Positions 1-9,251 are shown, counted from the first letter of the stretch. The stretch: 64,000 bases of DNA from Paenibacillus urinalis (GCF_028747985.1 NZ_CP118108.1:4345001-4409000), one strand, 5' to 3'. Notes: generated from the sequence alone by a model not told the origin. Made by a program: numbers and translations.

Positions 1-131
1 GTCAATAGTTTTTTTAGAAAAAGTTTTTCTATCAAACTATCAATTACTTAACGCTCGCCCCCGTCAACGCGACAGGAATTATAGATTATCACATACTATT
101 AACTAATGCAACACTTTTTTTATAAATAAAT
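1..131. other. Intergenic region at left edge, no gene seen
   Basis: No open frame of note lies here. The leftward strand shows an A/T-rich tract containing the palindrome AGAAAAACTTTTTCT (about 16-30) followed by TTGAC at the very edge. This resembles an UP element with a -35 box for a leftward gene outside the window. The -10 and the gene itself cannot be seen, so this is only a suggestion. Confidence 0.3.
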
Positions 132-154
132 AAGCAGCTCATAATGAGCTGCTT
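125..154 (-). terminator. Terminator of safA
   Basis: A perfect inverted repeat AAGCAGCTCAT/ATGAGCTGCTT spans 132-154. On the minus strand it is followed by a T/A-rich tail. It lies 17 bases past the safA stop codon. Confidence 0.75.
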
Positions 155-170
155 AACCTAAGGAGCACTG

Positions 171-1781
171 TTATCTCTTAAGCCATGGATTTCTACGAGC
201 CTTTTTTAATCCAGCCCCTTTACTGCTTTGATTTCGATTGGACGAAGTACGCTTCCTAGCGCTGGATGATACCATTGCTTTCTTACCCTTACTCTTTCCG
301 CTTGCTGTTTTTGCTTTAGGAGAAGACCCTACATTCTCAATCTTCGGAAGCTCGCTTAAGCTATCTAAGTTTATACCAGCTTGTTGTTGGGAGGTATCAT
401 TCTCTCCGTCCACAAAATTCTGAACAGCCGCTTGTGCACCAGCATTATTGTATGGGTTATTGTAGTAGTCCACATACGGAACTTGAGGTCCGTATTCGTT
501 AGGTCTGTAATAGTTCGTATATTGCGGCTGATGTCCGTACGCTTGCGGATGCATTGCAGGCTGCTGATTCTGAGCTGTTGCTGCCTTCCAATCCGATTCC
601 GCTTGATCATAGCTATATGGCAAGGCTACAGGCTGACCACATCCGCAATCTCCATACGGCTCTCCATGTACAAGCATATAATCTACAATATATCCGCCAT
701 TCTCGTATGTGGTATAAGATCCGTCCGTCTGATCATAAGCTCCTTGCACCATAGGTGATTGTTCACCATAAGGAACAGCACCTTCATGTGAACCATGATA
801 CCCCATTGGAGCAACTGGATGCTGACCATATGGCTGATGGAATCCCGGCCAATGTCCGACATGCCCTTTACCATAATGCTTATCTTCATAAAATGGCATC
901 ATCATTCCGTGTGATGGGTAACAAGGATCGCAATATCCGTAGTCTGGTTTTTTAACGGGTGCAGGCAGCGGCATAGGTTTAACCATTTCAGGCTGTTTTA
1001 CAGGCTTAGGCAAAGGTTTTGGCGGTGGAGGTACTGGTTTGAATTCTTTTTTAGGTGGCATAGGTTTCGTCATCTCAGGCTTTGGTGCAGGAGCAATCGG
1101 CTTGGTGATTTCGGCTTTGGGAGGCGCTGGTTTCGGTTTGGTCTCTTCTGCCTTGGGAGGCGTTGGTGCAGGTTTAGTGACTTCTGCCTTCGGCTGCTCT
1201 GGCTTTGGTTTGGTTAGCTCGGCTTTGGGTGCAGTTGATTTCGGCTTTGTTAATTCGGCTTTTGGGGCGACTGGTGCTTCTGGCATGGTTGGGAGTTCAG
1301 GAAGCTGAGGATAGTTAGGCAATGCATCGAGCGGAACGATTCCTTCTTTTGAACCGGTATACTGCTCGCTTCCCACTGTCGTTTTTGGAGATGTACCCGT
1401 GTGGGTTGGATTTGTTAGTGTACCCGTTCCCATTTCCTTACTAGCGGATGTCCCCGCAGGAATGTTCACTGTTTCCCCAACTAATAACACGTTCGGATTT
1501 TTCAACTGCGGGTTGGCAGCAATTAAATCCTGCAGAGGAATCCCCCATGCTTTAGACAATTTCCACAGCGAGTCTCCTTGTACTACGGTATGAGAGTGAA
1601 TAATCGTATTTCCTGGCGGTGGAGTTACCGGTGCAGATGGAATTTTGACTTTCATCCCGATCGTTAATTCATTGGGATTTGCAATTTGCGGATTTGCACT
1701 AATCATCGTTTCTAAAGATACATTATATTTTTGGGACAGCTTATATAAGGTATCTCCTTCTTTGACAATATGGATCTTCAC
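171..1781 (-). CDS. safA: SafA-type LysM spore coat morphogenetic protein
   Basis: Of the 536 aa, two LysM domains lie at about residues 2-48 and 64-109, both with the GDxLxKLS signature. Then follows a proline/lysine region (about 155-275) with six imperfect copies of PKAExTKP, a Tyr/His/Pro-rich region with CDPC and DCGC motifs, and a strongly basic tail. B. subtilis SafA also begins MKIHIV, has an N-terminal LysM and a Y/H/P-rich body with DCGC; it nucleates inner coat and cortex attachment with SpoVID. The start is GTG with GAGGAGG upstream. The gene has its own terminator. A second LysM domain and the P/K repeat are differences from B. subtilis SafA as I recall it. SpoVID, its known partner, is encoded at 28020-29477. 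Confidence 0.85.
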   Translation of the reverse strand: MKIHIVKEGDTLYKLSQKYNVSLETMISANPQIANPNELTIGMKVKIPSAPVTPPPGNTIIHSHTVVQGDSLWKLSKAWGIPLQDLIAANPQLKNPNVLLVGETVNIPAGTSASKEMGTGTLTNPTHTGTSPKTTVGSEQYTGSKEGIVPLDALPNYPQLPELPTMPEAPVAPKAELTKPKSTAPKAELTKPKPEQPKAEVTKPAPTPPKAEETKPKPAPPKAEITKPIAPAPKPEMTKPMPPKKEFKPVPPPPKPLPKPVKQPEMVKPMPLPAPVKKPDYGYCDPCYPSHGMMMPFYEDKHYGKGHVGHWPGFHQPYGQHPVAPMGYHGSHEGAVPYGEQSPMVQGAYDQTDGSYTTYENGGYIVDYMLVHGEPYGDCGCGQPVALPYSYDQAESDWKAATAQNQQPAMHPQAYGHQPQYTNYYRPNEYGPQVPYVDYYNNPYNNAGAQAAVQNFVDGENDTSQQQAGINLDSLSELPKIENVGSSPKAKTASGKSKGKKAMVSSSARKRTSSNRNQSSKGAGLKKARRNPWLKR

Positions 1782-1880
1782 AGGCCCAAAACCTCCTCAC
1801 GTTTCTTCAGGCATGACATTCGCCCGTTCTTTCGTTACTCTCATCCTATGCAGCATCCGCCCAAATGACATCATTCCTTA

Positions 1881-1945
1881 TAAAAAAATCCTCTTCTAAG
1901 CAGCAATCCCTTTTAAAAAAAGAGACCACATGCGAAGAAGAGGAT
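1881..1945 (-). terminator. Terminator of the pheB-hom-thrB-pheA-ilvE operon
   Basis: A 10-bp perfect inverted repeat (ATCCTCTTCT at 1888-1897 with AGAAGAGGAT at 1936-1945) is followed on the minus strand by seven T. The loop is long (about 38 bases) and itself contains a T-tract, so two termination points are possible. Confidence 0.65.
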
Positions 1946-1970
1946 CTTATCTGCTCATTTCAGAGCAGCA

Positions 1971-2858
1971 CTACTCTGCAAATACTTTATACCCGTCTTT
2001 GTCTACAATTTGGCGGAACTCCTCAAGCAGCTTGAGTGTAATTGGCCCCGCGACACCGGCTCCAATCGTTCTCCCATCTACCTCATAAGCAGCGATAACC
2101 TCAGCAGCTGTGCCCGTAAAGAACACTTCATCTGCTACATACACATCGTGCAATGTGAAAGGCTGTTCCTTGAAGGACAGACCTATTTTGTCTGCGAGCT
2201 CAATAATAGCATTACGAGTAATGCCTTCTAACGCGCCCAAGTAGCATGGTGGCGTAATGAGAACCCCATTCTTGACGATAAAAATATTGTCTGACGAGCC
2301 TTCTGTAACGTAACCTTGCGAATTCAGCATAATCGCTTCTCCAACACCCGCGTGGTTTGACTGAATTTTGACAAGCACGTTGTTCAAGTAGTTCAATGAT
2401 TTGATCTTTGGATTGAGTGCATCCGGGATGTTGCGGCGCTGCGAAACCGAGATTGTTCTTAAGCCCTTGAGATACGCTTCCTCCGGGTAGATGGACAGCT
2501 CTTCCACGATGATGACGACACTTGCCTTCTCACACCGAAGCGGATCAATTCCAAGATTACCATAGCCGCGCGATACAACAAGACGAATGTACCCATTTCT
2601 CATTTCGTTACGACGAATGGTTTCTGCCATGGCTTCCCTCATCTCATCATAAGACAAAGGGATATCCAGCATAATGGATTTGGCTGAATCATAGAGCCGA
2701 TCTAAATGCTCCTTGCATTTAAAAATATTACCGTTATATATCCGTATCCCTTCAAAAATCCCGTCACCGTATAGGAATCCATGATCAAAAACGGATACTT
2801 TTGCGTTTTCCTTCGTAACATACTGACCATCTAGATAAATCCATTGTTCTGCTGTCAT
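1971..2858 (-). CDS. ilvE: Branched-chain amino acid aminotransferase
   Basis: This is a 295-aa fold-type IV PLP enzyme that interconverts Val, Leu and Ile with their 2-oxo acids using 2-oxoglutarate. The N-terminus carries FDHGFLYGDGIFEGIR (about 24-39), the PLP lysine is likely K153 in IKSLNYLNN, and EGSSDNIF follows at about 187. Length is typical of the short BCAT class. D-amino acid transaminase and aminodeoxychorismate lyase share this fold, but the motifs and the amino acid operon favour IlvE. It is the last gene of a five-gene operon, 19 bases after pheA, with a terminator behind it. Confidence 0.88.
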   Translation of the reverse strand: MTAEQWIYLDGQYVTKENAKVSVFDHGFLYGDGIFEGIRIYNGNIFKCKEHLDRLYDSAKSIMLDIPLSYDEMREAMAETIRRNEMRNGYIRLVVSRGYGNLGIDPLRCEKASVVIIVEELSIYPEEAYLKGLRTISVSQRRNIPDALNPKIKSLNYLNNVLVKIQSNHAGVGEAIMLNSQGYVTEGSSDNIFIVKNGVLITPPCYLGALEGITRNAIIELADKIGLSFKEQPFTLHDVYVADEVFFTGTAAEVIAAYEVDGRTIGAGVAGPITLKLLEEFRQIVDKDGYKVFAE

Positions 2859-2877
2859 AACAAGTTACACCTCCGCA

Positions 2878-3750
2878 TTATTGTCCTGTATATACATAGC
2901 ATGGATAAGAACCCAGTACACGAACCTGGCATCCCAGAGCTTCTATCTCTGAAATCGCTGCAGGAAGGAGTACCGAATCCATTGATTCCATAACATCAAT
3001 ATAAAAATAATAGTTGCCGAGCTTCTTCTTCGTTGGTCTGGACTCGATTCGAGACAAATTCAGTCTGCGCCAAGCAAAAGCGGATAATACCTGATGAAGT
3101 GCTCCAGGAAAATCTTCCGGAGGCGTGATAAGTATGCTTGTCTTCTGATGATCTGCCGCTCGCTGCAGATTAACTGCATCCGGTCCAATTAACACAAACC
3201 GGGTGTAGTTATTATCATGATCTGTGACCCGCTCCGCCATAATATCTAGTTCATGCTTCGCAGCAGCCAGTCTCGTAGCAATGGCCGCCCAGCCTTGTCC
3301 CGGGTTCTTCTTTACGATTTCTACCGCCTCTGCTGTACTGCCTACACTTTCAAGCTCTGCTTGAGGCGCATACGTGCGGATAAACTGCTGACATTGAGGG
3401 ATCGCCACGGGATGTGACATGATTTTGCGGATTTTGGTAAAATCTAAATCTCCCGCTGTATTCAGAAACTCATCTCGATCGCCAATTAAATTCTGAATAG
3501 AAGGATAAACCCATTCGCACTGCATAGGGATATCCACTTCATGTACAAGCCAATCCATATGTAGACTAACCGATCCATCTATCGTATTTTCCACCGGTAT
3601 AACACTATAATCACTTTCTCCTCGTTCTGTAGACCGAAACACATCCGATATCAGCTTGAAGTGTTTGCCTACATACGGCTCGTCTCCGAGTAAAAAATCG
3701 AGTGCTTCATGTGACACAGTGCCTTCAGGTAATATTGCAACTCGTTTCAT
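2878..3750 (-). CDS. pheA: Prephenate dehydratase
   Basis: The 290-aa enzyme converts prephenate to phenylpyruvate, the committed step to phenylalanine. The catalytic domain has the N-terminal PEGTVSHEA, VENTIDGSV (53-61) and the conserved NYTRF motif (about 181-185). A C-terminal ACT domain with ESRP (236-239) marks the phenylalanine feedback site. It is a stand-alone dehydratase with no chorismate mutase domain. The start codon overlaps the thrB stop by 4 bases (ATGA), indicating translational coupling. Confidence 0.95.
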   Translation of the reverse strand: MKRVAILPEGTVSHEALDFLLGDEPYVGKHFKLISDVFRSTERGESDYSVIPVENTIDGSVSLHMDWLVHEVDIPMQCEWVYPSIQNLIGDRDEFLNTAGDLDFTKIRKIMSHPVAIPQCQQFIRTYAPQAELESVGSTAEAVEIVKKNPGQGWAAIATRLAAAKHELDIMAERVTDHDNNYTRFVLIGPDAVNLQRAADHQKTSILITPPEDFPGALHQVLSAFAWRRLNLSRIESRPTKKKLGNYYFYIDVMESMDSVLLPAAISEIEALGCQVRVLGSYPCYVYTGQ

Positions 3751-4709
3751 GCTTTTACTTCCCCTTTAATGATATCCATAAATGTGCTCTGATGCTCGTC
3801 AGAAACAAGCTGTGCACCCCGCAGATCTGGCTTGATCCACATCGTATCTGCTTCAATGCCTTGGGCTCGCATGGTCTCAATCATATAAGCTTCAAGACCT
3901 TGCTTATCCGGCTCTTCTTGATGTACAAAAGCGAGTACCGTCGGACCCGCACCGCTAAGAGCCGCTCCAAGAGCACCTTTGCGTGGGGCCTCTTCCAGTA
4001 TTTCGGCCATTCCAGGAACAAGTGCAGCCCGGTAGGGCTGATGGAGCTTATCCTTCATCGCCGCACTTAACAGATCGTAACGACCACTCGCTAAGGCACC
4101 AACGAGCAGTGAGGTCCGCCCAATATTATAGACCGCATCCTGAAATGAAAGCTCGCTTGGCAATGCTTCTCTCGCCTTCGTTGTCGACAGTTCAAACCGC
4201 GGTATAACGACAAGCACTTCCAGATGTTCAGGCGGATCAAATGAGATATGATGTGCAGTACTACCGTCCCAGGCACAGACAGCAAAGCCGCCAAAAAGCG
4301 ATGCCCCCACATTATCAGGGTGCTTCTCCATTTGCGTAGCCATTGTGAACAGCTCTTCCCGGGTTAAAGGTGACCCGATAAGTTCGTTAGCGGCAACCAT
4401 AGCACCTATAATCGTAGTTGCGCTGCTTCCAAGCCCTCGTGTAAGAGGTATTTCGGAATACATCGAAATCCCAAGCTCAGGAATAAGGACTCCTGCTTGA
4501 TTAAATACAGCTTGTGCCACTTTATAGACAAGGTTCGTCTTATCCGTAGGAATCCCCTTTAAATGCTCGCCATACAGAGAAATAGAGGTCTCCTCCGCTC
4601 TCTTCATCTCTATATAAGAATATAAGCTGAGCGCCATACCCAATGAATCAAAGCCTGGGCCTAAGTTCGCTGTGCTCGCCGGGATTTTTACTCTTACGCT
4701 GTTCTTCAT
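3747..4709 (-). CDS. thrB: Homoserine kinase
   Basis: This 320-aa GHMP-family kinase phosphorylates homoserine with ATP in threonine synthesis. PASTANLGPGFDSLG is at 10-24, the nucleotide loop RGLGSSAT at 91-98, and the C-terminal GHMP motif ALSGAGPTV near 250. It lies 33 bases after hom. The usual partner thrC (threonine synthase) is not in this operon nor elsewhere in the window. Confidence 0.95.
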   Translation of the reverse strand: MKNSVRVKIPASTANLGPGFDSLGMALSLYSYIEMKRAEETSISLYGEHLKGIPTDKTNLVYKVAQAVFNQAGVLIPELGISMYSEIPLTRGLGSSATTIIGAMVAANELIGSPLTREELFTMATQMEKHPDNVGASLFGGFAVCAWDGSTAHHISFDPPEHLEVLVVIPRFELSTTKAREALPSELSFQDAVYNIGRTSLLVGALASGRYDLLSAAMKDKLHQPYRAALVPGMAEILEEAPRKGALGAALSGAGPTVLAFVHQEEPDKQGLEAYMIETMRAQGIEADTMWIKPDLRGAQLVSDEHQSTFMDIIKGEVKA

Positions 4710-4742
4710 TGTGTTCGGTCCTCCTCAAAAGTACGGGGAAGC

Positions 4743-6029
4743 TCATCCCTCTACCCGGTAAACACTCTTCACTTTACGAATAACACTAAGTGTGTCAAAA
4801 TGCTTCAGTACTTTATCCATACTTGCTTTGCTGGCATTATGGGTAACAATAATGATCTCGGCATCCGGATTTTGTTCATTCGGCTGCTGGACCACAGAAG
4901 CAAGACTGACGTCGTACTCCGCAAATATTTGTGTAATTTGAGCAAGCACACCTGCTTTGTCATCGACATGCAGCAAGATGAAGTTTTTATAAGAAATATG
5001 CTCATCTTGGATCAGATGCTTCTCTTTGTAAGGGCTGATGGATTTCAGGCCGCTCACTCCAAGCTTCAAATTACGAATCACAGATACCAAGTCAGCTACG
5101 ACAGAGGTAGCCGTAGGCAGCTCACCTGCACCTGCCCCATAGAACATCGTCTCGCCAACCGCTTCACCGTGAACGAATACTGCATTAAATACGCCGTTGA
5201 CAGAGGCCAGAGGATGCTGCTGACTCACCATCGTTGGTTCTACACTGATTGAGATCTGATCGTCCTGTCGCTCTGCAATACCTAATAGCTTCATTTCATA
5301 TCCAAGCCTCTTGGCATAAGCGATATCTTCTTTAGTAACACTGGAAATCCCACTGACCGACACATCGCGAAGCTCAACATTCGTATGGAAGCCAAGTGTT
5401 CCGAGAATTGCCATCTTACGCGCGGCGTCTAACCCTTCAACGTCCGAGGTCGGATCGGATTCGGCATAACCAAGTGCCTGAGCCTCTGTCAGAACTTCAT
5501 CATACGAAGCCCCCTCCTGACTCATCTTGGTTAATATAAAGTTCGTGGTCCCGTTTACGATTCCCATAATTCGGGTGATTCGATCAGACGAAAAGCTCTC
5601 AATCAGCGTACGAATTATCGGAATTCCTCCGGCAACACTCGCCTCATAATAGACATCACAGCGCTTCTCTTCTGCTTTGGCCAAAATCTCTGCACCATAG
5701 AGCGCCATCAAATCCTTGTTTGCCGTCACGATATGCTTACCCCGTTCCAGCGCTTCCAGAATGTATTCTTTTGTGCTCTCCACTCCACCCATAACTTCGA
5801 CAATGACGTCGATCTCCGGGTTACGAATAACCTCCCATGGATCTTCTGTTAATTTATCCGCATCCACGGTAATGTTACGAGCCTTGACCAGATTTTTTAC
5901 AGCTACTTTTTCAATAACGATAGGAGAGCCGACTTGACTGCTCAGATCCTCCTGATTCCCTTCCACGATTCGTATTACACCTGTGCCTACAGTTCCTAAT
6001 CCAAGCAAACCCACCTTAATCGGTTTCAT
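4743..6029 (-). CDS. hom: Homoserine dehydrogenase
   Basis: The 428-aa protein reduces aspartate semialdehyde to homoserine with NAD(P)H, the branch point to threonine and methionine. The Rossmann motif GLGTVGTGV is at about 10-18. The catalytic core includes GIVNGTTNFIL and SDPTSDVEGLDAARK (about 193-207). A C-terminal ACT domain (about 350-428) is the expected threonine sensor. It is the second gene of the operon, between the pheB-like regulator and thrB. Confidence 0.95.
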   Translation of the reverse strand: MKPIKVGLLGLGTVGTGVIRIVEGNQEDLSSQVGSPIVIEKVAVKNLVKARNITVDADKLTEDPWEVIRNPEIDVIVEVMGGVESTKEYILEALERGKHIVTANKDLMALYGAEILAKAEEKRCDVYYEASVAGGIPIIRTLIESFSSDRITRIMGIVNGTTNFILTKMSQEGASYDEVLTEAQALGYAESDPTSDVEGLDAARKMAILGTLGFHTNVELRDVSVSGISSVTKEDIAYAKRLGYEMKLLGIAERQDDQISISVEPTMVSQQHPLASVNGVFNAVFVHGEAVGETMFYGAGAGELPTATSVVADLVSVIRNLKLGVSGLKSISPYKEKHLIQDEHISYKNFILLHVDDKAGVLAQITQIFAEYDVSLASVVQQPNEQNPDAEIIIVTHNASKASMDKVLKHFDTLSVIRKVKSVYRVEG

Positions 6030-6064
6030 CTTCTCATCCCCTTTATGTAACTAAAGTATCTCCT

Positions 6065-6502
6065 CTACCCCTGACCAATCAAGCGTGTGCGTTTGACCCC
6101 CGGAACCTGCGAAAATTGCTCCATCATCTCACCAAGATCTCCACTCAGCCGAGATGTCTCTACTGAAATCACAACATTGGCACGCCCTTGAAGCGGAATG
6201 CTCTGATGAATGGTAAGCACGTTGCCTCCATAAGATGCCACATGCGATAGTACTTGGGACAGCATTCCAGACTCATGCTCCAGATCGATCGAGATGGTGA
6301 CGATTCGCTCTCTCTCCAGCTGATTGACCAGATGAATTCCATCCTTATATTTATAAAATGCACTTCGGCTCAGACCAACACGCTCAGCCGCTTCATGGAC
6401 AGTTTTCACCTCACCGGAAGCGAGCAGCTGCTTCACCTGCATCGTCTTCACCACAGCTTCTGGCAATATATCTTCACGTACTAAATAGTAGCGTTCTTTC
6501 AA
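6065..6502 (-). CDS. pheB: ACT-domain HTH regulator, PheB/ThrR family
   Basis: The 145-aa protein starts LKERYYLVREDILPEAV. An N-terminal helix-turn-helix-like segment (VHEAAERVGLSRSAFYKYKDGI) precedes a C-terminal ACT domain with SIPLQGRANVVISVET. Small ACT proteins of this family are named PheB; from memory, the B. subtilis member has also been reported as a threonine-gene regulator (ThrR). The start chosen is TTG at 6502, with GAGGAGAGG 6 bases upstream and homology to the family beginning there. Longer reading frames up to 6601 run through the promoter. It heads the operon with hom and thrB, which fits a role in controlling threonine and phenylalanine synthesis. Confidence 0.85.
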   Translation of the reverse strand: MKERYYLVREDILPEAVVKTMQVKQLLASGEVKTVHEAAERVGLSRSAFYKYKDGIHLVNQLERERIVTISIDLEHESGMLSQVLSHVASYGGNVLTIHQSIPLQGRANVVISVETSRLSGDLGEMMEQFSQVPGVKRTRLIGQG

Positions 6503-6544
6503 AAACGTCCTCTCCTCAAAGACTATTGTATTCATATAGTGGAC

Positions 6545-6573
6545 ATTATATCGAATCGTATCGAAAAGGGCAA
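6545..6573 (-). promoter_or_regulatory. Sigma-A promoter of the pheB-ilvE operon
   Basis: On the minus strand TTGCCC (-35, 6568-6573) and TATAAT (-10, 6545-6550) are separated by 17 bases. The expected start is near 6538, leaving a leader of about 35 bases before the TTG start of pheB. Confidence 0.7.
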
Positions 6574-6606
6574 TAGACAAATGGAGTCTCTTACTGCCCA
6601 TATTCC

Positions 6607-6641
6607 AAAAAACCGTGGATATCTAAGGAAGATACCCACGG
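6607..6641 (-). terminator. Terminator of spo0B-obg
   Basis: CCGTGGGTATC pairs with GATATCCACGG (6613-6641, one bulge) and is followed by six T on the minus strand. It lies just after the obg stop and separates it from the amino acid operon. Confidence 0.85.
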
Positions 6642-6659
6642 TAAATTTCGTTATATTTA

Positions 6660-7970
6660 TTAATAGTAGCTGCTGCTCTCTACGAATTCAAACTCAAAAT
6701 CAGCAATACGAACGATCGTACCGTCCTTCGCACCACGTTTTCTAAGTTCATCATCAACACCCATATGGCGAAGGGTACGCGCAAGCTTCATAATTGCCTC
6801 ATGTGAATTTAGCTGCATTCGTTTCATCATGCGCTCGATCTTCGGACTTTCCACAATGAACATCTCATTCTCGCGCACAATTTTGAAGCCTTCCTCTTCT
6901 TCTTTATCCAGCTTGTAAACTTTGCGTTCACTTACTTCAGCCACTTCTTCCACATGCAGCTCTTCCGGCATTTGATCCAGCAGATCTGCTGCCTTGTAGA
7001 GAAGCTCCTTCACGCCTTGACGTGTAAGGGATGAGATCGGCATAATCTCTATTTCGGGATGAGAAGCAGCCAGCTGTTGTTTAAAATTATCCAGGTTATC
7101 TGCTGACTCCGGCATATCCATTTTGTTCGCAGCCACAATCTGTGGACGCTCCATCAATTTAGCATTGTACTGACGAAGCTCGTCATTGATCTTGACGAAA
7201 TCCTCATACGGATCTCTGCCCTCAGATCCAGCCATATCGATGACATGAATGATAACGCGGGTACGCTCAACGTGTCTCAGGAACTCATGACCCAGTCCAA
7301 TACCTTCACTCGCTCCCTCAATCAGTCCAGGCAAATCTGCCATAACAAAGCTGCGGCCTTCTCCTACGTCCACAACACCGAGATTCGGCGTAATTGTCGT
7401 AAAGTGGTATGCCCCAATCTTCGGGTTAGCACCAGATACGACGGACAAAAGCGTAGATTTGCCCACACTCGGAAATCCAACCAGGCCTACATCGGCCATG
7501 ACCTTCATTTCGAGTACAATGTAGCGCTCTTCGCCTTCTTCACCATTCTCGGCAAGCTCAGGTGCAGGATTCTTCGGAGTTGCAAACCGGATGTTTCCTC
7601 TTCCGCCACGACCGCCTCTCGCAACGACGACCTGCTGTCCGTGACGGGTCAAATCAGCCAGTACTTCGCCTGAATCCTCATCGGTTACTACCGTTCCCGG
7701 CGGTATACGAACGATCATATCCTCTGCATTCGCACCGTGCTGACTTTTATTACGGCCTTTTTCACCGCGTTTTGCTTTGAAATGACGTTGATAACGGAAA
7801 TCCATCAGTGTTCTTAAACCTTCGTCTACACGAAAAATAACACTTCCGCCCTTGCCGCCGTCCCCACCAGCAGGACCGCCTTCAGGTACATATTTCTCAC
7901 GACGGAACGATACGAGTCCATCTCCGCCGTCCCCGCCTTTAACATAAATCTTCGCTTTATCTACAAACAT
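6660..7970 (-). CDS. obg: Obg GTPase (CgtA/ObgE)
   Basis: This 436-aa GTPase is involved in late 50S ribosome assembly and, in Bacillus, stress and sporulation signalling. The glycine-rich Obg domain occupies about 1-158. The G domain follows with GFPSVGKST (165-173), DLPGLIEGA and NKMD. A C-terminal OCT domain (about 350-436) is present, as in Bacillota. The start is the ATG at 7970 ([12 protein letters not shown]) with AAGGAAGGG before it, not the in-frame codon further upstream. It follows spo0B by 13 bases, the same pairing as in B. subtilis. Confidence 0.97.
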   Translation of the reverse strand: MFVDKAKIYVKGGDGGDGLVSFRREKYVPEGGPAGGDGGKGGSVIFRVDEGLRTLMDFRYQRHFKAKRGEKGRNKSQHGANAEDMIVRIPPGTVVTDEDSGEVLADLTRHGQQVVVARGGRGGRGNIRFATPKNPAPELAENGEEGEERYIVLEMKVMADVGLVGFPSVGKSTLLSVVSGANPKIGAYHFTTITPNLGVVDVGEGRSFVMADLPGLIEGASEGIGLGHEFLRHVERTRVIIHVIDMAGSEGRDPYEDFVKINDELRQYNAKLMERPQIVAANKMDMPESADNLDNFKQQLAASHPEIEIMPISSLTRQGVKELLYKAADLLDQMPEELHVEEVAEVSERKVYKLDKEEEEGFKIVRENEMFIVESPKIERMMKRMQLNSHEAIMKLARTLRHMGVDDELRKRGAKDGTIVRIADFEFEFVESSSYY

Positions 7971-7983
7971 GATTATCCCTTCC

Positions 7984-8721
7984 TTATATCCCACAAGTCA
8001 CACGGAATTGAATGAGCGCATCCCCTGTTGCAGGCGGCTCCGCTATCACCTTGGTTCCTTGCTTCATCGTGTACAAATTACTCCATGCTTCTGATTCAGA
8101 TGCTATTCTCTCTCCCTCGAAACGTACAATAACATCCCCTTGATCCTGACCAAAACGAATTAACAGGTGACGAATTTCTCCCCAAGACGATCGGTTGCTG
8201 AACTGATAAGCCCTGACTGTATCCGCAATCGTCCCTGTCAGCATCTCACCGTCCTCGGGAGAAATCAAGGTATCCAGCCGCAATCCGTCCTCCACTTCCA
8301 CACTTAGAACAACAAGACTGCCGCTTATTCTATACGACTGCAAATAAAAGATGAGAGACGGCACACCCAGCTTGGAAATCTTGCTCTCTTCCGTCATTCT
8401 CTCCTTTATTCTTTCCACCGTTTGTATTGATTTATCATTCTTTCCTAGACGAATATATCCATACAACACCTGGAGGTCATTCATCCAATCATGTCTATGA
8501 TGATTTAACACGGATATCGCTGTATCTTCCATTCTCTGCTGCGTTTGGCGGCGCTGCTCTTCGAGCTGCTTGTCCACAGCCTTAAAGACATAATAAAGGA
8601 CAACTCCTAACCATAACGCAAGCAAAATACAAGAGATCAGAGTCTTAGAGATGATCACCAAAACTAACGGAAATATGACCGAACAAGATACCGCTAAGGG
8701 CACTTTTTTCCAGTAATTCAT
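7984..8721 (-). CDS. spo0B: Spo0B-type sporulation phosphotransferase with membrane anchor
   Basis: In the family, Spo0B passes phosphate from Spo0F to Spo0A in the sporulation phosphorelay. The phosphorylatable histidine is H77 in RHDWMNDLQ, matching the HDWMN box of Bacillus Spo0B. After it come a helical hairpin segment and a degenerate ATPase-like domain. At 245 aa it is about 50 longer than B. subtilis Spo0B: residues about 8-46 form two hydrophobic segments, so the protein is probably membrane anchored. Gene position (between rpmA and obg) confirms the identity. A TATAAT-like -10 is seen at 8752-8757 but the -35 is poor. Confidence 0.85.
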   Translation of the reverse strand: MNYWKKVPLAVSCSVIFPLVLVIISKTLISCILLALWLGVVLYYVFKAVDKQLEEQRRQTQQRMEDTAISVLNHHRHDWMNDLQVLYGYIRLGKNDKSIQTVERIKERMTEESKISKLGVPSLIFYLQSYRISGSLVVLSVEVEDGLRLDTLISPEDGEMLTGTIADTVRAYQFSNRSSWGEIRHLLIRFGQDQGDVIVRFEGERIASESEAWSNLYTMKQGTKVIAEPPATGDALIQFRVTCGI

Positions 8722-8871
8722 GACTTCTCCCCGTTCATCAATGTTAACCCCATTATAATATAAAGGTCATAAAGGCAGTATATCACAGACGAAGTTGCCA
8801 AACAGTACCAAAAAACAAAAAACATCTCCGCTCAGTTGAAACACGAGCCCAGGTGAAGTGATGGTCTGAAT

Positions 8872-8903
8872 AAAAAAAGCCTTCGGCAAACATGCCGAAG
8901 GCT
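8872..8903 (-). terminator. Terminator of rplU-prp-rpmA
   Basis: A perfect hairpin AGCCTTCGGC/GCCGAAGGCT (8878-8903) is followed by a run of T on the minus strand, 18 bases past the rpmA stop. Confidence 0.9.
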
Positions 8904-8921
8904 CCTTAGGCGAAATGCCTA

Positions 8922-9233
8922 TTACGCTTCTACTGCAGCTGCTACAGGAGCAACTTCAATAGGGTAGACGCTCACTTTTTTACGATCGCGGCCCCAACGT
9001 TCAAATTTAACAACGCCGTCTACTTTCGCAAACAAAGTATCGTCTTTACCGATTCCTACGTTCGTTCCTGGGTGGATTTTAGTACCACGTTGACGAACGA
9101 GGATGCTTCCGCCAGACACTGCCTGACCGTCTGCACGCTTAACGCCAAGACGTTTGGACTGGGAATCACGACCATTCTTTGTGGAACCCACACCTTTTTT
9201 GGATGCGAACAACTGAAGATCCAATTTTAACAT
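8922..9233 (-). CDS. rpmA: 50S ribosomal protein L27 with cleavable N-terminal extension
   Basis: The 103-aa L27 contains the conserved [15 protein letters not shown] block and binds 23S rRNA near the peptidyl transferase centre. Ahead of it is the extension MLKLDLQLF. In Bacillota such an extension is removed after the Phe by the protease Prp, whose gene lies immediately upstream in the same transcript (18-base gap). The RBS is strong (AGGAGGT). Confidence 0.98.
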   Translation of the reverse strand: MLKLDLQLFASKKGVGSTKNGRDSQSKRLGVKRADGQAVSGGSILVRQRGTKIHPGTNVGIGKDDTLFAKVDGVVKFERWGRDRKKVSVYPIEVAPVAAAVEA

Positions 9234-9251
9234 TGTAGTCTACCTCCTTCT

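Noticed and set aside
7971..7994. Longer obg start (MGYKEGII)
   Set aside because: Those codons contain the RBS for the ATG at 7970, and Obg proteins begin MFVDxxKI.
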